Assembly: GCA_018398585.1 (NCBI GenBank)
Contig: JAGTTD010000016.1
Coordinates: forward strand, 27,885,212 to 27,949,211
Source of the DNA: Simmondsia chinensis
Lineage: Eukaryota > Streptophyta > Magnoliopsida > Caryophyllales > Simmondsiaceae
DNA length: 64,000 bases
Direction of reading: 5' to 3'
Part shown: in pieces, positions 56,199 to 64,000 of the stretch
How positions within the stretch are numbered: the first letter of the stretch is position 1
How the letters are laid out: every line of letters begins with the position of its first letter
Position numbers and translations under genes: made by a program
The notes under the pieces: model-generated
Told to the model about the DNA's origin: nothing
The model's database searches: none
What the model saw: only the letters and a program-made list of their open reading frames with translations

Positions 56199-58762
56199 AA
56201 CCCTTCCCCTTGAAAGCATCCTTGTCCTCAAGGATGAGTGGTACGCGCAACCTTCGTCCTTCGGTTCTCGTCCGCTTAGTATCTTCATTCTTATCCCTGG
56301 GTCATATGGATAAGTCTTGTCCTTAAGATCCTCTGGCCAAGGTTGAACTCGGTGGGTTGATCTCTTAGTGCCAATTCTGGTTCTAGGAAAATGTCCCCAA
56401 ATCGGCACTTCCCCATTTTCTTTGTTCATGCCTCGGTTTGACCTCCTGCACGCACCCTGCCGCCGCCGCTGCTGCTGCTGCTGCTGCGTGGGTCCCGGCT
56501 GTGCAAACTCACCACGCTGTTGCTGCGCTTCAGTTGGCTGTGTCCATGACATGTGCTGCACCATGGAGTCCAGGCTTGGCGCATGGTGGGCGCTGGTATG
56601 TGGAGGCGATGCGCATCCCAATGCAAGTGGTGCGCACGGCTGCGCACCCTGAGTGAGCTCGGGTGCCTCTGGGCTTGATTCAGGCTGCTCCACTTGGTGC
56701 GGATGCATTGTCTTGTCCAACCCTTCCGGAGGTAAACGAGCCAAGTTATGGTTCTCATCCCCGGGTGATTTATCCGTCCTTTTGTTTAAGCTCTTGCGTG
56801 CGATGTCGGCTTCTTCCTTTGAGGTAAAGGTCACTAGAGCATCAACCTTATAGTTCGATGTCGAGTTAATCTTTATCTCTTCACGGCGGCCATAGGGGAA
56901 GAACACTTGGTAGAGGACGTCTTCGGTAACGGGATAGAGGAGATCCCACACTCGGACAATGAGCGTAGATCCTTGTGGATCCATGACAATTCGGTTGAGG
57001 GTGCGTTCTATCTTCGGATGAATGACGGACTCGGAGGCCTCCTCGGCGGTAGCCATAAAGAGGTGACCCAACAGATGTCCGGCCTTCTTGAAGAGCTTGG
57101 GGAGGCCTTTACCCGAAATTGATTGTAAGGCGGCTTTCTCGGATGTGCCTTGTAAGCGGACTGCCTTACCCTCTTTGAAGCAAGCGAACTTGAGGTTGGT
57201 GAAGTCAATTGTTACGGGCCCATATCGTTGGAGCCAATCAACCCCAAGGACCATGTCACTGCCCCGGAGTTCCAATACCCTCAAGTTATCAACGAACGTT
57301 GTGCCTTGGACTTTCCACCTTACGCCCGGGCATTTCTGATAACTAACGAGGCTCTCCCCGTTTGCCACTGTCACGGTCATGACGACGGTGGGTATGGTTT
57401 CGAGCTGAAGCTCCCCGACCACATTAGCATCTAGGAAGCTATTAGTGGACCCGCTATCGATCAAGATTTTTACCTCTCGCTTCTTAATCAAGCCCCTCAA
57501 TCTCAAGGTGTTGTGCGTGACTCGGCCCGAAAGTGCATTTAGAGAAACCTCCATAGCTCCATTGTCTTCTTCTTCGGTTTGCTCTTTACCTGCAACTTCC
57601 TCTTCTTGGGCTTCGTCTTCGACCTCTTCTCCTTCCATACTTTGTAAGGCCTTCTTACAAACGTGCCCCGGAAAGTATTTTTCATGGCACTTGTAACATT
57701 GGCCCGGCTCTCGTCTCGGGGCGCTGGAACCTGTGTTGCTGCTGCCGCTGGTTTTGGACACGGACCCGTGGGACTGGGCCCAGCCCTGGGGTGCTGCCGA
57801 GGACACTGGTCGGCTGCTGGGGATAGGCCGGGCGCTAAAACTGGGTTGGTTGACAGGTCGGGCAGCATTCCTGATTTCGGCTACCGCAACCTCTTGGAGT
57901 TTGGCCTGTTCAAAGGCCATGCTAAGCTCGGTTGGCCGGCTTGCCTTGACGGATGCTCGAATGGCGGGCTTAAGTCCGCTAATAAAGCTCGAGACAAAGT
58001 ATGCCTCGCTCAATGTCGGGTGATGGATAAGCATCCAGCTCCTTAATTCTTCAAATTTCAAAATATAATCTTCCACCGGCCCGTTTTGTGACATCTTGCT
58101 AAACTCCTCCACTATGTCTTGGAGTGATCGGTCCCCAAAACGTTTGCACAATTCGTCCATGAAAAAGGTCCACGTCATGTGAGGGTGTCTAAGTTCCAGC
58201 CCGTGGAACCAAATGTCCCCGTGTTCATGAAGGTGGCTTGAAGCATATTCAACCCACTCAGTTTCGGGCACTTGGTACCAACGAAAGTATTTAAGGCACT
58301 TACGGATCCAGGCTCTCGGGTTCGTACCTTCGAACTTTGGGATCTCGAGCTTGGGTGCATGGGAGGTCAAGGTGCGGTTGCTTCCGTGGCTTCGGTTAAA
58401 GTCCCCTTCATCCGTGACTCGCGGTGGGGCCGGGTTATTTCGGAGTTCTGAAGAGTGTATTGGAGGCGGTAGGATCCCATTGCCGGTTCTCGGGTACGTG
58501 CCTGACCCTCCTGGTGCGGCATTGTCACGGTTGGTGCCACGGTCTCCACCTCGGTCCTCTTTTCCTGGGCCTTCACCAACCGACCCACGGCATCGGTTAG
58601 GGACCTCAGGTCAGCCTTCACGTCCGCCATGTCTGCTCTTATCTCGATGTTGTTTCGGTTTTGTTGCTCCTCCAGTCGGTCCATCCTTTCCTCCAAGCGG
58701 ACCATCCGATCATCAACGGCGTCGACCCACTCGTTGGTATCGGTGTGACCGGTTGAGGACAT
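56184..58762 (-). CDS. Gag-protease-RRM polyprotein (one frameshift in N-terminal gag)
   Basis: The likely start is ATG at 58762 (MSSTGHTDTNEW), beginning a coiled-coil segment rich in RLEERMDRLEEQ. The coiled-coil frame and the long downstream frame (open from about 58610 to 56184) differ by one base, so one indel or a programmed shift lies at 58370-58610. In the 728-codon long frame: retrotransposon Gag at about 5-150 (KLEIPKFEG, VEDYILKFEELRSW); zinc knuckle at 225-238 (CYKC..H.C); aspartic protease at about 295-390 (ILIDSGSTNSFLD, DMVLGVDWL). An RRM-like domain follows at about 459-533 (LLYPVTEDVLYQVFFPYG, then DALVTFTSKEEADIARKSL), resembling RRM2 of polypyrimidine-tract-binding proteins. 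Next come a Gln/Pro-rich linker and a basic stretch, and the frame stops inside the 3' LTR. No RT follows. Confidence 0.88.
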
Positions 58763-58778
58763 GCTTCTTGTTATAGCC

Positions 58779-58806
58779 GTTTTTTTTTTTTTTTTTTTTT
58801 TTTTTT
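58779..58806. repeat. Homopolymer T run (A on coding strand)
   Basis: About 27 T residues lie just upstream of the gag ATG at 58762. In the coding sense this is an A-run in the leader between primer site and start codon. Confidence 0.95.
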
Positions 58807-58865
58807 GATTCGGGTTAACCGGATGAGAAAAAAAAGGATAGGTTAAGCCCTTTTCCGGATCGGAA

Positions 58866-58884
58866 GATGGCTCTGATACCACTT
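58866..58884 (-). promoter_or_regulatory. Primer-binding site
   Basis: The minus strand reads aagtggtatcagagccatc immediately after the 5' LTR, complementary to the 3' end of initiator tRNA-Met as in many plant gypsy elements. Confidence 0.85.
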
Positions 58885-59403
58885 TGTCACAAACCCAAAG
58901 GTTGGTGACGAGCTCTGATACCACTTTGTCACGAACCCAGGCCCGTGACTCGGTTAGAATTTGAGATAGAGGGGAGATTAGATGAGAGTTAGAGGAAGAG
59001 AGTAGAAATAGAGAGAGAATTAGAAGAGTTAGAAGGGAGAAGAAGATAGAATTAGAAGGGAAAGAGAGAGACGGTTAGGGAGAGAGAAAGATAAGAGGTA
59101 AATTTGGTAATTTTCATTGATGATTCAAAATACACAATCACATGAGCTTAAATAGACCAAGGGGGAGGGGGACAACCGGCCACCTAGGCCTTCCTACAAC
59201 AACACAATTTCAAATTCAAAATTTAAATTATCTTTCCCTCCTTCTTCTTCCCTCCTAACCGGTTCCCTCCTCTTCCTAATTTTAAAATTTAAACTAATTT
59301 ATACATAACTAATTTTACAGTTTTATCCTACATATTCGATACAAAAAATAATAAAAGTAAAAATGGGTTGTTGGGTACGAGGTCACGGTCAAGGATCGTG
59401 ACA
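58885..59403 (-). repeat. 5' LTR of the Gag-protease-RRM element
   Basis: Same length as the 3' LTR; the three differences are single substitutions. It supplies the promoter for the element. Confidence 0.9.
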
Positions 59404-59498
59404 TAGTACTACTCCTGCCGAGCACGTTTAACTTCGGAGTTTTAGTGGAATCCGGTGCATTAGTCCCTAATAAATGAATCCTCAATAAATAAACAACA

Positions 59499-60141
59499 TT
59501 AAAAAAAAATTAAGGTTTTATAAGTAAAAATCACACCTTACAAAGGCATTAATTTTCACTTAATCGTCATAATTTTTTAATTTTTCAAAAAATTACCCCC
59601 AAAATTCTAAAAATTTTCAATTAATCATCTTAAATTACACTATTAATTGTTTGTTACTCGTTACCAGCTTTTATATGGATTTTAGAGTGTCAATTAAATA
59701 TTATGTAAAGTACCTAAGCTCTCAAAGAATTTTCCACCCTCTTGCCCTACCAAGGTTCGAATATTGTCTCTTTCAAACTCCCTCGAGATCGGTGAGTGCA
59801 TTTGCTAGCTTAACTAATTTCAACGCATATTATATGTGCACTTAAAAATAAAAAGGTACGTTAAATTGCATATAGAATTCACGTAAGCAAAGGGTTAACA
59901 ATTTGATGTAAGGTGATTAATTGAAAAATGTTTAGACTTCTACAGATAGTTTTCTAAAAAGTTATTAACTTTTGGTATTAAATGAAAAACGACAACTATT
60001 CAAGGTAATTTAGGGGGGGAAAAACCCAAACAATTATGAATATTAAATGATATCTGACCCTAAAATAATAAAGAGATATGTAGTTATTAGTACAAAAATT
60101 GTTATTGCCAAAGCAATAATGTGACTTATAAATAATGAGAG
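59499..60141. other. AT-rich DNA with no recognised feature
   Basis: No frame, RNA gene or bounded repeat can be supported in this stretch. Confidence 0.4.
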
Positions 60142-60455
60142 CCACAACAACAATAACAGCCCAATGCCTGAGAGGCTCCTGCCAAGGCAAGGTCTGGGAA
60201 GAGGTTAAATATACGTAATCTTATTCCTTCAAGATATAACCCTGAAAAGAGGCTCTATTCAAAGGGCCCCTAACCCTAGAAAGCAGAACAAATCAATATT
60301 TATAAAGTCAGTTTAGGTTACGTTAAAATCAAATCAAGTCAAGGCAGGTCAAGTCATGGCAAATGAAGCAATATCAAACATGAAAGCATGCAAACAACCA
60401 TATAATGACCATTGCAACAACAGAGCACATGAAGCCCAGATACACTATGGCCTAC
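60142..60455 (-). mobile_element. 5'-truncated RTE LINE tail
   Basis: The shared tail is present in diverged form (plus strand cacaacaacaataacagccc, ggctcctgcc, ccctgaaaagaggctctatt). It is followed by LINE-like 3' UTR sequence rich in caagtca and agcatgc motifs. The right border is approximate. Confidence 0.6.
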
Positions 60456-60507
60456 CAACAATGCGCTACCTCCCTTAACATCTAAGTCGGCTACATGTGT
60501 TTTTGAC

Positions 60508-61009
60508 TAGGGTTGGTAATGGGGCCGGTAAAATCCGTTATCCTTGGGTACCTGCCCTGTTTGGGGTAGATATGGGTATAAGTGAGGCGGGTAGCCCCAC
60601 ACCCGCCCCATACCGGTAAAGTGTTGTACCCACCCCACTTTATACTTATTATACCCGCTTCATTTTATATTTGATTAACTTTCAAGCTAAAAAATACAAG
60701 TTTAAATTCAATTACCTAAATTATTTATTAATGTTAAAAAAAAATTGAATCGTTAAGAATATTATTAAATAATTAATAAAGGCAAGCATAAATAATCATT
60801 TTGTACTTATATTGGGACCCATACGGGGTGGGTAATGGATCCGTTTGGATACCCGCGGATAACGGGACAGATATAGATATGGATTTGGGTATGAGTATCT
60901 ATTTTATACCCATGGCCGATAATGAGGTTAGTATGAATATGGATTTGGTTAGCGGGTACGAATATAGAGGAGGCATCCCCATATCTGCCCCACCCTGTTA
61001 CCATCCCTA
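60508..61009. mobile_element. hAT-type MITE upstream of QPT
   Basis: The TIRs tagggttggtaatggggccg and ccctgttaccatcccta match the family at 4923-5367. The flanking 8-mers tttttgac and ttgtttac match at 6 of 8. It ends about 310 bases before the QPT start codon, so it lies in or near the promoter. Its flanks (atctaagtcggctacatg and atctaagtgggctacatg) form a separate direct repeat around it. Confidence 0.75.
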
Positions 61010-61219
61010 TTGTTTACCCTCACTTGGCGCTATCTCCTCATCTAAGTGGGCTACATGAAAGCCATAAATTTTCTTAAAAATTATAATCTTACTCTAATAA
61101 TAATAATTTTATAATGTAAATAATATTACCAAATAAAGAAATGTTAGAATAAATTTCTCGGCCCAGTATATCTTATCCCCTTTCTCTGCCTCAGCTCAGT
61201 TCTATGCTCTCGTAAAAAG

Positions 61220-61303
61220 GTAACTGCTCTTTGCTTCACTTTTGCGATGAACTCGATTCAATTATCTCTTTGATAATTTCAATTGTTTGTTGAAAATTTG
61301 CAG
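61220..61303 (+). other. Putative 5'-UTR intron of QPT
   Basis: aaaaag|gtaact at 61220 and tttgcag| ending at 61303 give an 84-base intron with a T-rich 3' part, immediately before the coding exon. The sequence 61160-61219 (CT-rich, ctcagctcagttctatgctc) would be the first non-coding exon. Transcript data would settle this. Confidence 0.5.
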
Positions 61304-61322
61304 TTCCATTTGAAATTCAGCG

Positions 61323-61425
61323 ATGTCTGAGGCGAAATCAATGGCGATCAACCCCCCTACACATCCAACTTATGACTTGAAAGGTGTAATTAAGCTCGCT
61401 CTTGCTGAAGATGCCGGCGATCTAG
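61323..61425 (+). CDS. QPT: Quinolinate phosphoribosyltransferase, first coding exon (partial)
   Basis: The enzyme condenses quinolinate with PRPP to give nicotinate mononucleotide, the entry step of de novo NAD synthesis. The exon encodes 34 residues plus one base. It contains [20 protein letters not shown] and AGDLG, which match the conserved N-terminal region of plant QPT. It ends at ctag|gttgac at the same place as a GD(R/L)G|DV junction. The ATG at 61323 is preceded by an in-frame TGA at 61311, and no upstream in-frame Met exists. The product would therefore lack the longer N-terminal extension seen in Arabidopsis and tobacco QPT. Exon 2 (expected to encode DVTC..IP) is not found up to 64000, so intron 1 is at least 2.5 kb. 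Confidence 0.85.
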
Positions 61426-61658
61426 GTTGACTTTCTCTCTCTTCGTTTCTTCAATTGGTTGATTTGATTCTTCATATTTTCTGCTGTTTTTGGTCAATTT
61501 TGCGTGGTCAGGCATGAGATTTTAGGGGTTTAAAGGTGGTGTTGACTGTTCGGTTCCTTTTTTTTTTTTTTTTTTTTTTGGTCATTGAGGTGTTCACACC
61601 ACCTTAGTGTTATGGAAAAGATTCCAAAAGAACAATGAAAAATCAAGGAAGAAAACAA

Positions 61659-62120
61659 GGGTGAATTACATATTAGTACACTGAGTTTTGATTTGTTAAA
61701 GTATAAAATTATTCCCATGTCTTCACCTATCAGTTTAAGTTTTTTGGATAGTTAATTCTTTGGCATAATGTATATATTTTTAGTTTATAAACTTTGTGAA
61801 ATAATTTTTTAGTCCAAAAGTTACATGTATTAATAGAATAATCCAAATGATGGTATAGAAAGAGTGTTAAACCTGCTATTTTTTGTTGATAAACCCACCA
61901 TCGCCTTCTAATTCTCTAATCTCAGACACGAACAATAATGTCGTGAGACTACTAATGAAGAAGTGTTGAATGAGAGATCTATTTTACGCCTTTAAATGCT
62001 GCCATTTTTGGACTATTTTATTAAATATGTGTAGCTTTTGAATGAAAATATTGTTTCACAAAGCTTGTGAACTAAAAAAATAATACAATAAAACTCAAGG
62101 TACTAATGTGTAATTTACCC
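61659..62120. mobile_element. MITE in QPT intron 1
   Basis: TIRs gggtgaattacatattagta and the complement of tactaatgtgtaatttaccc match for about 30 bases. The flanking aaaacaa (61652-61658 and 62121-62127) is a 7-base direct repeat. The interior contains a separate 72-base insertion (61694-61765). A related copy is at 34345-34790. Confidence 0.75.
61694..61765 (+). mobile_element. Solo LTR of the TRIM-like family
   Basis: The 72 bases tgttaaagtataaaattatt to ttctttggca match the LTRs at 24594 and 44039 in order and length, with TG...CA ends. No second LTR or primer site follows. Confidence 0.55.
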
Positions 62121-62127
62121 AAAACAA

Positions 62128-63184
62128 AATAACAGATAAGATTTACTTGTTTCTGCCACCCATATCTACGTCCACGAAGTTGCAGGGATTTTCACTATTT
62201 CTGCAAATTTTACGAATTCTCTTCATGCTCACTTTGTTTTGTCAAACCCTAAACAAGATTTTTATAGCCACATGAGCAACCCTGCTCGTCTCAGACCTAA
62301 TGCTTAAACGGGTTTGAGCTTGAAACAAGCCCCCAAAAAATTTATGTCCATGGATATGAACCCATTATAGTATATGAAAAACTAGGCTCCACATAAGCGC
62401 ACCTTGAATAATCTACTTTATATTATAATATTAGGTAATATCAGAGTCATTTGCATTTTATATTTTATATGTATCATACATTCATTGCTACCTATTCAAT
62501 TATAATTGATAATATGTAATATAAACAAATTGATATTACAACTAATTCTTATAAGTGACCACTTAACAAGTTAGGATCTGAAACAACTGCTTTTATTGCT
62601 GGAGTCTTAAACCGCCCTGAATTATGACCCTATTTTGTCAAATTGGGAAGGCTTTTTTGGTTGCAGTTTCAAAATTGTAGGAGAAAAAGGGCTCTGGAAT
62701 CACTTCAGCTAAAATTTTTCAAATGGGAATCAGATATGCTGGTAGGGTTTGTAGAGTTTAGGTTTTATTTAGTGGACATCTGTGTTCTTGTAGTTTTTAC
62801 GATGCTTTTGAGCCGTTTTTGCTTTGTATAAATTATTGAGTCAAGAAGGAAAAGGATACTTATGTTTGGAAATACAATAGGATTGAAAGGAAGGGAAAGG
62901 AAAAGAAAAGAAAGTGGGCAACAAAGAGGGCAGTGACTAAAATCAAATGGATGCCGTAGCTGGCTTATGGTATTTAATCACAGTTGCAATACGATAAGTT
63001 TGTGTTGTGGAGTTCTGAAAGCTGATATCATGAACATTATGTAACAGGTCACAGTGATTATGATTGACTGCACTGTAATGGCTAGGCAAAATTTCGTTAT
63101 TTGAGGGGAAGTACGTTGGATAATGGTTATTATTTGATTCCATGAGCATGCATCTCGGAAAAAAACTTTTTGCACAATTACAAG
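62128..63184. other. QPT intron 1, no recognised feature
   Basis: I looked for the QPT second exon on the plus strand and did not find it. Short open frames such as 62643-62831 encode nothing recognised. The stretch 61559-61579, left of the MITE, is a T-run. Confidence 0.5.
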
Positions 63185-63520
63185 TAGTGGTGTGAAAGAG
63201 CTGAGAGCTTGCGAGCCAGCTTGTTTCAAGCCCTAGTACAACCCGAGTTTAGTAAATTTCGAGTTTGAAGGCTTGCAAGCCTAGAAGAGCCAACCTTGAT
63301 ATAATTTATTGATAAACTAAAAGTGCCCAGTTAACCGGAGTTCAACCATACTCGAGCCTAAATGAGCATATATCTAGCTAAAATGAGCCTAAATCAAGTG
63401 AGCTGGGTTCGAGCACGACCAAGTTGAAGTTTTTGACAAGTGAAGCCAGAGTAGAGCCAAAAGATGGCAAGCTGAACGTCAAGAGCTTGGGCTTGGCTCT
63501 GAAAGATTCTCGTGTCTCTA
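63185..63520. mobile_element. GCTCG-type MITE in QPT intron 1
   Basis: Degenerate ends (tagtggtgtgaaagagctga and gattctcgtgtctcta) and an interior of gagcc/aagcc motifs mark it as an old member of the GCTCG-rich hAT group. No TSD was found. From 63521 to 64000 only AT-rich intron sequence is seen. Confidence 0.45.
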
Positions 63521-64000
63521 GGTGACAAATTCTGAAATTACTGACTCCTACAATTTTAAACCTGAATCCAAGTCTGTGTCTCTCCCTGTATTTTTATTTT
63601 TATTTATTTATTTATTTTTTTTGTTTCTCGCGTCAATAGCCATCTGGATAAGGGAGGGGCACACCCTTTCTTTCCTCCATTGCCTTTTTTGCCTTCGGAG
63701 ATCACCTATTTCAGTCAAAAATTTGTTGACCTATAACACTAAAGTATAGTGTTAGCTACAATAAGTAGGAGCATAACATATGGGATATGATAAGATATAA
63801 TCAATAATTTGAGAGTCAAAGTGACAAATTTAACAAAATATAAATTATGGATACTTAATTTAGGTGTAAATATCAATTATTTTCGATTATAATTATTATT
63901 TTCAAATGGGAAAAACACGAATGTGTGCTTTCAATAAAAAGAATACGAATAGGTTCTAAATAAGTGTTTTAGAAGGATAACTTCAAGAAAACGTGTATTT

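Larger units (their letters stand above)
55680..59403 (-). mobile_element. Young non-autonomous gypsy-type LTR retrotransposon encoding Gag-protease-RRM
   Basis: Two 519-base LTRs (55680-56198 and 58885-59403) differ by eye at 3 positions. The 5-bp TSD tagta (55675-55679, 59404-59408) is perfect. On the minus strand the 5' LTR is followed at once by aagtggtatcagagcc (initiator tRNA-Met primer site). The 3' LTR is preceded by the polypurine tract caaggggaagggtt. The 2.7-kb interior encodes Gag, zinc knuckle, aspartic protease and an RRM-like domain but no RT, RNase H or integrase. It must borrow these from another element. Total length is 3724. Confidence 0.93.
55493..59482 (-). mobile_element. 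5S rRNA-headed SINE split by a gypsy-type element
   Basis: The SINE tail and the C-box end of its head lie at 55493-55679, and the rest of the 5S head at 59409-59482. Together they form a normal copy of about 260 bases. A SINE TSD brackets the whole: caataagtaaacaaca at 55477-55492 and caataaataaacaaca at 59483-59498 (one mismatch). The LTR element inserted in the 5S part and duplicated tagta. Confidence 0.9.

Noticed and set aside
56368..58776. Several plus-strand open frames across the gypsy-type element
   Set aside because: All are antisense shadows of the 728-codon Gag-protease-RRM frame and its coiled-coil N-terminus.
1..64000. CRISPR arrays, operons, prophage or other prokaryotic systems
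   Set aside because: No regularly spaced identical repeats with unique spacers and no compact coding are present. The sequence is typical plant nuclear DNA.

Overview
This window is nuclear DNA from a flowering plant, almost certainly a eudicot. It is AT-rich and consists mostly of transposable elements of many ages. It also holds intron-bearing gene ends with GT/AG borders, CACTA, copia, gypsy, RTE and L1 elements, hAT-type MITEs, and no bacterial-style operons. The species cannot be named from the sequence. Only two host-gene fragments can be supported. At the right end lies the first coding exon of quinolinate phosphoribosyltransferase (QPT, NAD synthesis; 61323-61425, +), whose remaining exons lie beyond the window. 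At 4137-4244 (-) there is a transit-peptide-like first exon of an unidentified gene that would run leftward.

Layout. 1-4.1 kb: low-coding DNA with a tandem repeat and a possible solo LTR. 4.4-9.7 kb: a hAT-type MITE, then a complete but decayed RTE-clade LINE (5541-9681, -) with a 16-bp target-site duplication (TSD). 9.8-11.1 kb: LTR-like sequence and a MITE. 11.7-19.7 kb: a complete 8.0-kb CACTA transposon with both transposase genes in damaged form. It sits inside older copia sequence that resumes at 19.7-23.2 kb. 24.6-27.4 kb: a tiny TRIM-like element and a 2.3-kb LTR element with only a gag-like gene. 27.4-55 kb: a mosaic of MITEs, L1 tails, Helitron-like ends, 5S rRNA-headed SINEs and RTE 3' tails. 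55.7-59.4 kb: a young 3.7-kb gypsy-type element inserted in a 5S-headed SINE. 60-64 kb: MITEs around and inside the QPT gene.

Two systems stand out. First, a SINE family has an almost complete 5S rRNA head (with its internal pol III promoter region) and a tail matching the 3' end of the RTE LINE in this same window. The LINE is therefore the likely source of the mobilising machinery. Second, the gypsy-type element at 55680-59403 lacks reverse transcriptase, RNase H and integrase. Instead, its long open frame joins Gag, a zinc knuckle and an aspartic protease to an RRM resembling polypyrimidine-tract-binding proteins. Its two LTRs differ at only 3 of 519 positions by eye and it has a perfect 5-bp TSD, so it moved recently.

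All comparisons were made by eye. Family names rest on motifs and structure, not on database searches.
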